Positions 22,607-31,327 are shown, numbered from the stretch's first letter. The stretch: DNA of 32,357 nucleotides from Candidatus Aeolococcus gillhamiae (GCA_003244045.1 QHBU01000174.1:1-32357), one strand, 5' to 3'. Program-made: numbers and translations. Notes: a model not told the origin generated them from the sequence alone.

Positions 22607-23994
22607 CTGCGCGAACGCTCCAGCGCGGCGGCGCGGGATGCCGCCAGCTGTTCCGCGCAGGCGTCCTCGAGCCCCTCGATGGGCACGCGCACCTGGGTCA
22701 TGCCATCGCGCTCGCGGATGGTCACCGCGTGGTCGTCGAGAGAGTCGAAGTCGACGGTCACGGCCAGCGGGGTGCCGATCTCGTCCTGGCGCCGGTAGCG
22801 CCGGCCGATCCCCTGCGTCTCGTCGTAATCGGTGCGGAAGCGCGCGCGCAGCCGCGCCGCCAGCGGGTGGGCCACGTCTGTGAGCTGCGCCTTTTTGTTC
22901 AGCGGAAGCACCGCCACCTCCCAGGGCGCCACGTCGGGGTGCAGGCGCAGCACGGTGCGCTTCTCGCCGCGCACCTCCTCCTCGTCCCAGGCGTCGAGCA
23001 GCATGGTCAGGAAGGCGCGATCCAGGCCGGCTGCTGGCTCGATCACGTAGGGGAGATAGCGCTCGTTGGTCTCGGTGTCGAAGTAGCTGAGGTCCCTGCC
23101 GCTGTGCTTGCTGTGGGCACGCAGGTCGAAGTCGGTGCGGTCGGCGACGCCCTCGAGCTCACCCCAGCCCCAGGGAAAGAGGTACTCGACGTCGCTGGTG
23201 GCGGTGCTGTAATGGGAGAGCTCGTCGGCCTCGTGGGCGCGCAGGCGCAGCCGTGAGCCGCGTACGCCGCAGTCCTCCGTCCACCAACGCATGCGCTCGT
23301 CGCACCAGTACCGGTGCCACTCCATGTCGGTCCCGGGCTTGCAGAAGAACTCCATCTCCATCTGCTCGAACTCGCGCGTGCGGAAGATCGAGTTGCTCGG
23401 GGAGATCTCGTTGCGAAAGGACTTGCCCTGCTGCGCGATGCCGAAGGGCAGGCGGCGGCGCATTGCCTGGACCACGACGGCGAAGTCGACGAACATCCCC
23501 TGCGCGGTCTCGGGGCGCAGGTACACCTGGGCGGCGTCGTCGGCGACGGGCCCCAGGTGGGTGCGGAACATCAGGTTGAACTGGCGCGCGTCCGTCAGCG
23601 GGCCGCCGCACTCCGGACACCCGGGCGCATCCTCGGGCTTGCCGCGCGCCCGGCGCTCGTCGGCGACATGGTCGGCGCGCCAGCGCTTGCGGCACGTCCC
23701 CAGGCAGTCGACCAGCGGGTCGGTGAAGGTGTCGACGTGCCCGCTGGCCACCCACACCTGCGGGTTCATGATGATCGAGGTCTCGATGGGCTCGACGTCG
23801 TCACGTCTCTCCACCATCGCGCGCCACCAGAGATTGCGCACGTTGCGGCGCATCCTCGCCCCCAGCGGCCCGTAGTCGTAGAGCGCGTTGATGCCGCCGT
23901 AGATCTCGCTCGAGCCGAAGAAGAAGCCGCGCTGCTTGGCCAGCGAGACGAGCTTCTCGAGAACGTCGGGCGCGCCGGGCTGGGGTTGCGACAT
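22603..23994 (-). CDS. glyS: Glycyl-tRNA synthetase, dimeric class II
   Basis: Charges tRNA-Gly. It has 463 residues, the usual length of the alpha-2 type found in Actinomycetota, Thermus and Chloroflexota. Visible are the start FFFGSSEIYGGINALYDYGPLG, RQFNLMFRTHLGP, motif 2 FGIAQQGKSFRNEISP...RTREFEQMEMEFF and motif 3-like EPAAGLDRAFLTML. Cysteine pairs CLGTC and CPEC form a probable zinc site in the insertion. The C-terminal anticodon-binding domain begins near PWEVAVLPLNKKA. ATG 23994 is chosen because the long upstream extension lies antisense to recO and is R/P-rich. Only 11 bases separate it from the recO stop, so it is in the recO operon. Confidence 0.97.
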   Translation of the reverse strand: MSQPQPGAPDVLEKLVSLAKQRGFFFGSSEIYGGINALYDYGPLGARMRRNVRNLWWRAMVERRDDVEPIETSIIMNPQVWVASGHVDTFTDPLVDCLGTCRKRWRADHVADERRARGKPEDAPGCPECGGPLTDARQFNLMFRTHLGPVADDAAQVYLRPETAQGMFVDFAVVVQAMRRRLPFGIAQQGKSFRNEISPSNSIFRTREFEQMEMEFFCKPGTDMEWHRYWCDERMRWWTEDCGVRGSRLRLRAHEADELSHYSTATSDVEYLFPWGWGELEGVADRTDFDLRAHSKHSGRDLSYFDTETNERYLPYVIEPAAGLDRAFLTMLLDAWDEEEVRGEKRTVLRLHPDVAPWEVAVLPLNKKAQLTDVAHPLAARLRARFRTDYDETQGIGRRYRRQDEIGTPLAVTVDFDSLDDHAVTIRERDGMTQVRVPIEGLEDACAEQLAASRAAALERSRS

Positions 23995-24005
23995 CGGCGG
24001 CGAGT

Positions 24006-24758
24006 CTAGCGGCGCTCGATGGCGCGCAGGACCGGCAGCGACCGCAGCTGGCGGTCGAGGTGCTGAGCGAGCTCGCGCTCGGCGACCGCTTCCAACGTCA
24101 CCAGCGAGGCCTCGTCGAGGCGCAGGCGGCGGTACAGCTCCGCGTCGCCGGCGGCCGCGACGCGGAGCACCTTGATGACCCGCACCGAGCACTCCACCGC
24201 CCCCGGGTCGGACAGGGCGCAGCGGTCGCAGAGCAGCCCGCCGGCGATGGCGCTGAACCAGGCGCTCGTCTCAAGAAGTGCCGTCGAGCACGACGCGCAG
24301 TGGTGCAGCTGTGGGGCGTAGCCGAGCCTGTCGATCATCCGCCGGGTGAGCCAGACCAGAGCGCCGCGCGGGTCGCGCGACGAATCTGTGCAGTCGCGCA
24401 GCGCGTCGACGACGAGGTCGAAGGTCTCCTCGTCGGGGTGGTTCCCCTCCAGCACGCGATCCGCCAGCTCGGCGCACACCGCCGCGCAGGCGGCGCGCCT
24501 GGCATCCGCCAGGGGCGCCGCCGAGCCCATCGCCTCAGCCTGGGTGAGCACGTCCAGCTCGCCTCGCCCGCGAGCCAGCTGCATGCGGCTTCGCGCGAAC
24601 AGGTCGGTGTGGGCAGCGAGGCGGCTGCCTGACTTGCGTACACCGCGGGCGATCACCCCGATCTTGCCGTGCTCTCGGGTGAGCACGGTGAGGATGCGGT
24701 CGGCCTCACCGTAGTCGACGCGTCGGAGGATCACTCCCTCGGTGAGGTACGTGGGCAT
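24006..24758 (-). CDS. recO: DNA repair protein RecO
   Basis: Recombination mediator that loads RecA on SSB-coated DNA together with RecR. 250 residues: the N-terminal OB fold starts YLTEGVILRRVDYGEADRILTVLTREHGKIGVIARGVRK, which is diagnostic. The C-terminal helical domain has a zinc knuckle HHCASC...LLCDRC, intact here as in actinobacterial and Deinococcus proteins. Start ATG 24758. It lies between the corC-like gene (35 bases away) and glyS on the same strand, a common neighbourhood. Confidence 0.97.
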   Translation of the reverse strand: MPTYLTEGVILRRVDYGEADRILTVLTREHGKIGVIARGVRKSGSRLAAHTDLFARSRMQLARGRGELDVLTQAEAMGSAAPLADARRAACAAVCAELADRVLEGNHPDEETFDLVVDALRDCTDSSRDPRGALVWLTRRMIDRLGYAPQLHHCASCSTALLETSAWFSAIAGGLLCDRCALSDPGAVECSVRVIKVLRVAAAGDAELYRRLRLDEASLVTLEAVAERELAQHLDRQLRSLPVLRAIERR

Positions 24759-24794
24759 CAGCTCAGTGTGGCCGGAGCGCGCCGACCGTCGGCC

Positions 24795-26099
24795 TCAGCC
24801 TGCGTCGGCCTGGTCCTCGTCGGGAAGCGCGCCGTTGCGCTCGCGAAGGAACGGGGCCGGCGAGGTGATGCGCACCAGCTGGATGCTCTGCCGCCGCACC
24901 TGCTCCACGGTCAGCGTGGCATCACCGAGCTGGATGGTGGCGCCGACCGCGGGAATCTCGCCGAGACGCTCGTACACGAGGCCGCCGATCGAGTCGCTCT
25001 CGGTATCACCGACGTCGAGGTGGAGCAGGTCCTTGATGTCGTCGACGGGGAAGCGCGCGTTGAGCAGCACCTCGTACTCGTTGAGGAACTGCACCTCCTC
25101 CTGCTCGGCCACGTCGTACTCGTCCCGAATCGGGCCGACGATCTCCTCGATGAGATCCTCGAAGGTGACGATGCCGGCCACGCCACCGTGCTCCTCGACG
25201 ACCACTGCCATGTGCACCTTGCGCTCCTGCATCTCCCTGAGCAGCTCACCCACATGCTTCACCTCGGGCGTGAAGTACGGCTCGCGCATCAGCGTGCGAA
25301 TCCTGCGCCGGTCACCGTGGTTGCGGGCTGTCTCGCGCAGCAGGTCCTTGGCATACACCACCCCGATGATGTTGTCCATCGAATCCTCGTACACCGGGAT
25401 GCGCGAATGGCCGTGCTTGACCACCAGGTCGATGAGCTCGGCGACGCTGCCATTGGCCTCGATGGCGATGACGTCGATGCGCGGCACCATCACCTCGCGC
25501 ACCGTCTTGTCGGTCATTTCGAGGATCCCCGAGATCATCTCGCGCTCGTCGTACTCCACCACTCCCTGCTGCTGGCCGAGGTGCAGCATGAGGCGGAGCT
25601 CCTCCTCGGTGACGAACGGCCCGACCACGTTCTTGCCGCGCGTCGCCGCGCGCAACAGTGAGTTGCTGATCAGGGTCAGGGCCGCGACGAGCGGGCGCAG
25701 GATCCTGGTCAGGGCGGCCACCGGCCGACCGAGGATCAGCGACAGGCGCTCGTTGAAGCGCAGGGCGAGTGACTTCGGAGCGATCTCGCAGAACACCAGG
25801 ACGATCGCTGAGAGGATGACCGTGCCCGCCCAGTCCGGGAAGGAGTGGTACGTGCTGGCGATGATCAGCGTGGCGGATGTCGAGGCCACGATGACCGCCA
25901 CCGTGTTGATGCTCAGGATCGTCGACAGGTACGCGTTGGGCTGGTTGTGCAGCTTCAGAACCACCGCGGCGCGACGGTCCCCCTCGTCGGCGAGCGAGCG
26001 GATGCGCAGTCGGCTCACCGAGGTGAGCGCGGTCTCGGAGGCTGCGGCGAACGCCGCCAGCACCAGCGAGATGACGAGCAGGATCGCCAGGATGCTCAC
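24795..26099 (-). CDS. CNNM/CorC-family transporter or hemolysin-like protein
   Basis: 434 residues. The N-terminal DUF21/CNNM membrane domain (about 1-185) has helices SILAILLVISLVLAAFAAASETAL and LSTILSINTVAVIVAST. Two CBS domains follow (about 200-320; REVMVPRIDVIAIE, GHSRIPVYEDSMDNIIGVVYAKDLL, MAVVVEEHGGVAGIVTFEDLIEEIVG). A C-terminal CorC_HlyC domain (about 335-420) closes the protein. Characterised relatives act in magnesium or cobalt export and homeostasis; others are annotated as hemolysins without evidence. Start is GTG 26099. The gene follows prs by 46 bases on the same strand and precedes recO. Confidence 0.94.
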   Translation of the reverse strand: MSILAILLVISLVLAAFAAASETALTSVSRLRIRSLADEGDRRAAVVLKLHNQPNAYLSTILSINTVAVIVASTSATLIIASTYHSFPDWAGTVILSAIVLVFCEIAPKSLALRFNERLSLILGRPVAALTRILRPLVAALTLISNSLLRAATRGKNVVGPFVTEEELRLMLHLGQQQGVVEYDEREMISGILEMTDKTVREVMVPRIDVIAIEANGSVAELIDLVVKHGHSRIPVYEDSMDNIIGVVYAKDLLRETARNHGDRRRIRTLMREPYFTPEVKHVGELLREMQERKVHMAVVVEEHGGVAGIVTFEDLIEEIVGPIRDEYDVAEQEEVQFLNEYEVLLNARFPVDDIKDLLHLDVGDTESDSIGGLVYERLGEIPAVGATIQLGDATLTVEQVRRQSIQLVRITSPAPFLRERNGALPDEDQADAG

Positions 26100-26145
26100 G
26101 GGTGCGTCTTTACGGCGCGCTCAGCGCGGGGCTCTGACGGTTTGA

Positions 26146-27111
26146 TCACCGGAAAAGCTCGCTGACGCTGCGGCCCTCGTGGACCCGGACGATCGCCTCG
26201 GCGATCAGCGGCGCCACGCTGAGCACGCGCAGCCGCGGGTGGTCGTCGAAGCTACGCGCCCCGTCGTGGAGCGGGATGGTGTCGGTGATGCAGATCTCGT
26301 CGATGGGGGCCTCGTGCAGGCGGGTGAGCGCGCCGTTGGTGAGCACGCCATGTGTGGCCACCACGTCGACGCCCGTCGCACCCTTGGCACGGAGCGCGAT
26401 GGCGGCATTGGCAAGAGTCGACCCGGTGCTGATCAGGTCGTCGACGATGATGCAGTGCAGGCCGTCGACGTCTCCGATGACGTTGATCACCTCGACGGTG
26501 TCATCACGCGGGCGACGCTTGTCGACGATGGCGATCGGTGCGTCGAGGAGACGTCCAAGGCGCCGGGCGCGCAGCGCGCCGCCCGTGTCCGGTGAGACGA
26601 CCACGACGTTGTGGCCGTGGCGCTCCCGGACGCGCCGGGCGAGGATCTTGGTGGCGGTGAGCGCGTCCACGGGAATGTCGAAGAAGCCCTGGATTGCCTC
26701 GGCGTGGAGGTCCACCGCGATCACCCGGTTGGCACCGGCGAGCTCGATGATGTTGGCCATCAGCTTGGCGCTGATCGGGTCGCGCGGCGCCGTCTTCTTC
26801 TCCTTGCGCTGGTACCCGTAGTAGGGGATCACCGCGGTGATGCGCGACGCCGAGGCACGACGGAGGGCGTCGAGGATCACGAACAGCTGGATGAGGTTGT
26901 CGCTGACCGGCGCGCAGGTCGGTTGGATCAGGAAGAGGTCGCGGCCGCGAACGGACTCGGCGATCTTGACGTCGAACTCGCCGTCGGCGAAGCGCGTGAT
27001 CTCCATGCTGGCCAGGGGCAGATCGATCTCGCGGGCGATCTTCTCGCTCAGCTCCGGGTTGCCGGTGCCGCTGAGCAGCATGAGGTCGCCGAACTGGTAC
27101 GGCTCGTTCAC
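26146..27111 (-). CDS. prs: Ribose-phosphate pyrophosphokinase
   Basis: Makes PRPP from ribose-5-phosphate and ATP for nucleotide, histidine and tryptophan synthesis. 321 residues, normal length. Visible motifs are FADGEFDVKI, VIPYYGYQRKEKK, VDLHAEAIQGFFDIPVDAL, the flexible-loop region DKRRPRDDTVEV and the PRPP-binding VDDLISTGSTLANAA. Start GTG 27111 overlaps the TGA of glmU (GTGA, four bases), giving translational coupling and a glmU-prs pair that is widely conserved in Gram-positive bacteria. The frame continues upstream into glmU antiframe sequence that is not Prs-like. Confidence 0.97.
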   Translation of the reverse strand: MNEPYQFGDLMLLSGTGNPELSEKIAREIDLPLASMEITRFADGEFDVKIAESVRGRDLFLIQPTCAPVSDNLIQLFVILDALRRASASRITAVIPYYGYQRKEKKTAPRDPISAKLMANIIELAGANRVIAVDLHAEAIQGFFDIPVDALTATKILARRVRERHGHNVVVVSPDTGGALRARRLGRLLDAPIAIVDKRRPRDDTVEVINVIGDVDGLHCIIVDDLISTGSTLANAAIALRAKGATGVDVVATHGVLTNGALTRLHEAPIDEICITDTIPLHDGARSFDDHPRLRVLSVAPLIAEAIVRVHEGRSVSELFR

Positions 27112-28487
27112 GGGGACGTCTCCGCACGCCGGCGACGCCGAGCCGCCCATCCCTCGATGTTGCTCTGCCGCCCCCGGCCGACCGCGAGCGCGCCCTCCGG
27201 GACGTCCTCGTTGACCAGTGAACCCGCGGCCACGTAGGCGTCGCGATGGATGGTCAACGGCGCCACCAGCGTGGCGTTGGTGCCCACGAAGACGTCGTCC
27301 TCGATGACGGTGCGGTGTTTGGCCTCGCCGTCGAAGTTGCAGGTCACGGTGCCGGCTCCCACGTTGACCCTCTCCCCCACATCGCTGTCGAGGACGCACG
27401 AGAAGTGGTTGACGCGACTGCCCGCGCCGACGCGGCTGTTCTTGACCTCCGCATGCGTCCCCAACGATACGCCCGCAGCCAGGACACTGCCGGGGCGCAC
27501 CCTGTTGAAGGAGCCGATGACCACGCCGTCGCCGAGCTGCGACGCCTCCACATGCGAGGCGCCGATGGTCACGCGGTCGCCGGCGACCACGTCGTAGAGC
27601 TGCGCCAGCGGGCCGATCTCGCAGCCCTCCCCGAGGACGGTGGCGCCGCGGAGAAGCGACATCGGCCGGATCACCGAATCGCGGCCAACGCGCACCGTCG
27701 CGTCCACGTACGTCGTCGCGGGGTCCTCGACGGTCACGCCACCGGCCATGAGGCGATCCAGCACCCGCGTGCGCAGCGCCGCCTCGGCGGTGGCCAGCTG
27801 GCAGCGATCGTTGATCCCCAGAGCCTCCTCCGGGTCGGTGAGGAGCATCGCCTCGACGTGGCCGCCGAGGAGCGGCAGGACGTCCGGGAGGTAGTACTCG
27901 CCCTGGGCGTTGTCGTTACCGATCCGCCCCAGCGCCGGCCAGAGCCGCGCTCCGTTGAACACGTACACGCCGGCGCCCACCTCGGGCGGCGCCATCGCGC
28001 CAGGGGGCAGGTCGCGCTCCTCGATGGTGCGCACCACCCGTCCGGTCTCAGGGTCACGGTAAACGCGGCCCAGCCCGCGCGGGTTGGCCGGCATGGCCGT
28101 GAGCAGGGTCGCAGCGGCCCGGCTGCGGCGGTGATGGTCGATGAGCCGCCCCAGGGTCTCGGCGCGGACCAGCGGCACGTCGCCGGACATGACCAGCACC
28201 TCACCCGCCTCGCGCAGGTGCTCGGGCACGGAGCGCAGCGCGTCGCCGGTTCCGCGTGGCTCCGCCTGCTCGACGAACTCCGCACGGTCCCCGACGGCGG
28301 CGACGACGTCGGCACGGTTCGGCCCCACCACCACGATCGGAGGTCGTCCAGTGACCGCGTTGGCGGTCTCGATGACATGGAGGATGAGGGCGCGGCCCGC
28401 CAGCGGATGGAGCACCTTGGGAAGGGCGCTGCGCATCCTCGTCCCCTCTCCGGCGGCGAGGATCACTGCCCGCGGACCGTCGGCCAT
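27108..28487 (-). CDS. glmU: Bifunctional N-acetylglucosamine-1-phosphate uridyltransferase / acetyltransferase
   Basis: Catalyses the last two steps of UDP-GlcNAc synthesis for peptidoglycan. 459 residues. The N-terminal pyrophosphorylase shows ILAAGEGTRMRSALPKVLHPLAG and GTGDAL. The C-terminal left-handed beta-helix acetyltransferase has RPGSVLAAGVSLGTHAEVKNSRVG and NVGAGTVTCNFDGEAKHRT. ATG 28487 is directly preceded by TATACT (8 bases before), which suggests a leaderless transcript starting at glmU. The downstream prs start overlaps its stop. It lies 41 bases after the end of the PH-domain protein gene. Confidence 0.97.
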   Translation of the reverse strand: MADGPRAVILAAGEGTRMRSALPKVLHPLAGRALILHVIETANAVTGRPPIVVVGPNRADVVAAVGDRAEFVEQAEPRGTGDALRSVPEHLREAGEVLVMSGDVPLVRAETLGRLIDHHRRSRAAATLLTAMPANPRGLGRVYRDPETGRVVRTIEERDLPPGAMAPPEVGAGVYVFNGARLWPALGRIGNDNAQGEYYLPDVLPLLGGHVEAMLLTDPEEALGINDRCQLATAEAALRTRVLDRLMAGGVTVEDPATTYVDATVRVGRDSVIRPMSLLRGATVLGEGCEIGPLAQLYDVVAGDRVTIGASHVEASQLGDGVVIGSFNRVRPGSVLAAGVSLGTHAEVKNSRVGAGSRVNHFSCVLDSDVGERVNVGAGTVTCNFDGEAKHRTVIEDDVFVGTNATLVAPLTIHRDAYVAAGSLVNEDVPEGALAVGRGRQSNIEGWAARRRRRAETSP

Positions 28488-28495
28488 GTGGGCCG

Positions 28496-28501
28496 AGTAT
28501 A
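28496..28501 (-). promoter_or_regulatory. -10 hexamer TATACT for glmU-prs
   Basis: TATACT on the minus strand ends eight bases before the glmU ATG. It differs from the TATAAT consensus at one position. No -35 match is visible in the GC-rich upstream bases. Confidence 0.5.
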
Positions 28502-28528
28502 GAGGCCACCCCGCAGAGAGGCCCCCGT

Positions 28529-29842
28529 TCAGGGCAGGCGGCGTCGCGCTTCGCGGGCGAGATCCGTCAATCGCCAGAGCAGAGCGTCTGCGTCGCTCGC
28601 GTCACGGCACACGGCGCGTGCCTGCCAGCCGCGGCCGGCGGTGTCGATGTGCACGGTGGCCAGACGCAGCCACCTCTCGACCGGCCCCTGACGCAGCCGG
28701 ACGCTCTGCACCTTCTCCAGCGGCACCACCACGACCTGCCGCCGGATTCGCCCGGTGCGGGCCAGGGCGTAGCGGGTGCGGTCGTCCCAGAACGCCAGCC
28801 AGTGATAGGAGAGAGGAGCGCGCACGGCGGCGCGGCGCGGTGGCCGAGTGCCGGGCGGCGGAACGGGGGCCGCCCCCGGGAGGACGCGCTGGAGCAGCCA
28901 CGCCGCGTGCTCGCGCGAGCCCACCGGTAACAGCGTGCGCGACAGCTGGGAGCTGCCCTCCTCTCGTTGCGCGCTGCCCCGCTGGCGGGCGACGTCGACC
29001 TCCAGACGCACCCAGCCGAATCCCCGCCAGAGCAGCGGCTCGACCCAGCGCACCGCCTGGATGCGCCCGAACGGGATCGTCTCGGTGCGTGTCTGGAGAA
29101 GGCCGCGGCTCAGGCGCAGCCCGTCGGCGGCCTCGGCGAGCTGGAAGTCGTAGACAGCGTTGAAGCGACGGAAGACCTCGGGGACGACTCCGACGACCGC
29201 TGGAATCGCCACCGACGCGGTCGCCGCCCCGTGCGGCAGCAGGAAGCTGAGCACGCCGGCGAGCACGGCGATGGCGAGGAGCACGCTGACCGGGGCGGTG
29301 AGCACGGTGGCGAACACCACCCGTGCGTTGTCGATGCGCAGCAGCGGTTGCGCGGGTGGTTCGGGTGTCTCCGACGCGAGGCCGTGCGCCAGTGCCAGAA
29401 GCATGGCGCGTACCCGCTGCGCCTCCGCTCCGCCGAGGTACGCGAGGCGGGTGCGCCCGGTCCCGCGGCCGGCCACCACCACGCGCACCTCGGCCAGCCC
29501 GAGCACGCGCGCCACCACCGGTGAGATCACATCGATCGCCTGGATGCGCGAGAGCGGGACGCGGATTGACTGGCGGCGGATCAGGCCGGTGGTGATCTGG
29601 AGGTCGCCACCGTGGACACGCCAGCGGGTCACCAGCCAGGAGACGACGCCGGCGACGATGGCCAGGCCGAGAAGGGCAAAGCTCTCCCAGGGAAACCCGG
29701 AGCGCCGCCGGCCGGTATCGAACTGGGTGCTGAAGAGCACAAGCACGGCCACGGCACTGCCGGCGCGCACCACCGGAGACAGAGGATGCAGGCGCGACCA
29801 CTCGGTATCGCCGGATGCTGGTGGTGCTGCAGCAACCGCCAT
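28529..29842 (-). CDS. Multi-PH-domain membrane protein (YdbT-like)
   Basis: 437 residues with two to four transmembrane helices and repeated bacterial PH (bPH_2, former DUF304) domains. The first follows the helix LLGLAIVAGVVSWLVTRW (GGDLQITTGLIRRQSIRVPLSRIQAIDVISPVVARVLGLAEVRV). The second is near FQLAEAADGLRLSRGLLQTRTETIPFGRIQAVRW. The third is near YALARTGRIRRQVVVVPLEKVQSVRL. Function is unknown beyond membrane association. ATG 29842 shares a base with the stop of the smaller PH protein (TGATG), as in the ydbS-ydbT pair of Bacillus. Confidence 0.88.
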   Translation of the reverse strand: MAVAAAPPASGDTEWSRLHPLSPVVRAGSAVAVLVLFSTQFDTGRRRSGFPWESFALLGLAIVAGVVSWLVTRWRVHGGDLQITTGLIRRQSIRVPLSRIQAIDVISPVVARVLGLAEVRVVVAGRGTGRTRLAYLGGAEAQRVRAMLLALAHGLASETPEPPAQPLLRIDNARVVFATVLTAPVSVLLAIAVLAGVLSFLLPHGAATASVAIPAVVGVVPEVFRRFNAVYDFQLAEAADGLRLSRGLLQTRTETIPFGRIQAVRWVEPLLWRGFGWVRLEVDVARQRGSAQREEGSSQLSRTLLPVGSREHAAWLLQRVLPGAAPVPPPGTRPPRRAAVRAPLSYHWLAFWDDRTRYALARTGRIRRQVVVVPLEKVQSVRLRQGPVERWLRLATVHIDTAGRGWQARAVCRDASDADALLWRLTDLAREARRRLP

Positions 29843-30336
29843 CAGAGGCCGGTGGCCTGGGCCTCGCCGAGCGACGCCAGGCGGTCGCGCAGCCGATCAG
29901 CCTCCTCCTGCTCGAGTCCGGGGATGCGCGCGTCGCTCGCGGCCGCAGCGGTGTGCAGCTGCACTGTGGCCAGCCCGAAGATCCGGTCGATCGGCCCTGC
30001 GCTGACGTCGATGAACTGCATGCGTCCGTACGGCACCACGGTGACCTGGCGAAAGAGGAGACCGTGACGGACGATGAGGTCGTCAAGGCGCTCGAGGTAG
30101 CCCCAGGAGCGATAGCGACCGCGCAGCACCGTCCAGGCAAGCGCGGCCAGGACGACGGCCGCAGCAGTCACCGGCACACCGGCGGTGGCACCGCCGAAGA
30201 CCCAGGCCGGGACCGTCGCTGCCAATGCGAGCGGGATCGCCGTCAGTGCGAGCGACAGCTGGCGCGCCGTCCACATGCGCGGCGACGGACGGCGATAGCC
30301 CGCAGTCTCAGGTACGTGCATCGCCGCCTGTGTCAC
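29842..30336 (-). CDS. PH-domain membrane protein (YdbS-like)
   Basis: 164 residues: two N-terminal helices (LSLALTAIPLALAATVPAWVFG and VPVTAAAVVLAALAWTVL), then one bPH_2 domain (ERLDDLIVRHGLLFRQVTVVPYGRMQFIDVSAGPIDRIFGLATVQLHT). It is the shorter half of the YdbS/YdbT pair and its stop overlaps the start of the larger one by one base. In Bacillus YdbS and YdbT have been linked to resistance to a bacteriocin; nothing here tests that. The start is GTG 30336 or ATG 30321; no Shine-Dalgarno decides. Confidence 0.87.
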   Translation of the reverse strand: MTQAAMHVPETAGYRRPSPRMWTARQLSLALTAIPLALAATVPAWVFGGATAGVPVTAAAVVLAALAWTVLRGRYRSWGYLERLDDLIVRHGLLFRQVTVVPYGRMQFIDVSAGPIDRIFGLATVQLHTAAAASDARIPGLEQEEADRLRDRLASLGEAQATGL

Positions 30337-30403
30337 CCGCCAAGTGTCGCATCAGCGACGAGCGCTTCCGCGCGGTCATCGAGGAGTGAGTGACCGACGG
30401 CGC

Positions 30404-30409
30404 TACCAT
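30404..30409 (+). promoter_or_regulatory. -10 hexamer TACCAT for the tRNA gene
   Basis: TACCAT ends 12 bases before the tRNA 5' end, a normal distance for a tRNA promoter with a short 5' leader. It is identical to the hexamers before dnaG and the double-nuclease gene. Confidence 0.35.
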
Positions 30410-30421
30410 CGAAGTGCTCGC

Positions 30422-30496
30422 TGGGGAGTCGCCAAGTGGTAAGGCACCGGACTTTGGATCCGGCATTCGAAGGTTCGAATCCTTCCTCCCCAGCCA
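30422..30496 (+). tRNA. tRNA-Gln (anticodon TTG), CCA encoded
   Basis: A complete cloverleaf. The acceptor stem TGGGGAG (30422-30428) pairs with CTCCCCA (30486-30492), the D arm is GCCAAGTGGTAAGGC, and the anticodon stem CCGGA/TCCGG encloses the loop CTTTGGA with anticodon TTG. The T arm is GAAGG-TTCGAAT-CCTTC. G73 and an encoded CCA complete the 3' end at 30496. It reads CAA, and CAG by wobble. Confidence 0.95.
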
Positions 30497-30665
30497 AATC
30501 TCCGTATTCGAACCGCGTGAAGAGAAGAGACCGTCGAAGGGCTCGCGCCAGGTCGCCTCAGCGGCCTTCCCATCGCGAACCGGTACCGCCTCGAAGACTG
30601 CATTGTCGAGCAGCCGCCGCGTCTTCTCGCCTAGCGCTCTCCTGCGGCAAGCTGAAACGGCTTGA

Positions 30666-30681
30666 GATAGCAGTCGCTATC
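30666..30681. promoter_or_regulatory. Inverted repeat GATAGC-AGTC-GCTATC
   Basis: A perfect six-base palindrome with a four-base centre, 70-110 bases upstream of the GNAT gene. It overlaps TATCAT (30678-30683), a possible -10, so it is positioned like a repressor operator. No -35 at the right distance was found. Confidence 0.3.
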
Positions 30682-30777
30682 ATGCTGACGCCGACTTACT
30701 CGAGCACCCGCCCTCCTGGTGCTGCCGGGTGTAGGCCTCAAAGGAGAAGAGCACTGTCTCTGGCTCGCGAATACCGG

Positions 30778-31269
30778 ATGCGCGAAGCGGAACCGGGCTC
30801 CGACGATGAGGTGGTTGCGGCGCTGATGGTCGAATACATGACGTGGGCGCACGGCCGGCTGCATGACGAGTACGGCGTCGACGAGCCGCCCGCCGATTCT
30901 TCTTTGGTTCGCCAGAGCCTTGACAACTATCGGCGACCGGCGGGGATGCTGCTCCTTGTTGAGAGCGCCGGCCGTCCCCTTGGAGTTGGAGCGGTTCGAG
31001 GACTGGGGGGAGGGGTGGCCGAGATCAAGCGCATGTACGTGGTTCCTGAGGCCCGTGGACTCCACATTGCTTCCGGCATGCTTGACAAACTAATCGCTGA
31101 AGCAACGCTGACTGGTGCGAAGACTCTGCGCCTCGACACATGCCGGTTCATGACCGATGCGCAAGGGCTGTACCGATCTCGTGGTTTCATTGAGCGGGAA
31201 CCATACGAAGGCACCGAGATCCCGCCAAGATTGCAGGATCTGTGGCTGTTCTTTGAACGCACCGGCTAG
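30778..31269 (+). CDS. GNAT-family N-acetyltransferase
   Basis: An acetyl-CoA-dependent transferase of about 163 residues. EIKRMYVVPEARGLHIASGMLDKLIAEA contains the pyrophosphate-binding loop (R-G-x-x-x-A variant, ARGLHIAS). LRLDTCRFMTDAQGLYRSRGF is the usual C-terminal motif before the last strand, and PPADSSLVRQSL is a variable loop. ATG 30778 is the first ordinary start in the domain. However, a strong Shine-Dalgarno (AAAGGAGA) lies seven bases before an in-frame CTG at 30754, and starting there would restore the first beta strand (EYRMREA). A further ATG at 30682 adds 32 unrelated residues. Substrate unknown. It follows the tRNA-Gln on the same strand. Confidence 0.84.
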   Translation: MREAEPGSDDEVVAALMVEYMTWAHGRLHDEYGVDEPPADSSLVRQSLDNYRRPAGMLLLVESAGRPLGVGAVRGLGGGVAEIKRMYVVPEARGLHIASGMLDKLIAEATLTGAKTLRLDTCRFMTDAQGLYRSRGFIEREPYEGTEIPPRLQDLWLFFERTG

Positions 31270-31321
31270 ACACTAGGATCACCCGGCGCATCTCGCAGTG
31301 CCGCGACCGTCCCGGAGTGAG

Positions 31322-31327
31322 TACGCT
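31322..31327 (+). promoter_or_regulatory. -10 hexamer TACGCT for the DUF3151 gene
   Basis: TACGCT ends six bases before GTG 31334, which is immediately followed by ATG 31337. Consistent with a leaderless transcript starting at the GTG. Confidence 0.4.

Noticed and set aside
21655-23256. 533-codon plus-strand frame spanning the LPG-type and glyS genes
   Set aside because: Crosses two well-supported genes on both strands; composition is R/A/P-rich without motifs.
30403-30603. Minus-strand frame across the tRNA encoding GRIRTFECRIQSPVPYHL
   Set aside because: This is the well-known artefact of translating the complement of a tRNA; it overlaps the tRNA-Gln completely.
30470-30760. Integrative-element attachment site at the tRNA 3' end
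   Set aside because: No second copy of the tRNA 3' end and no integrase gene in the window.
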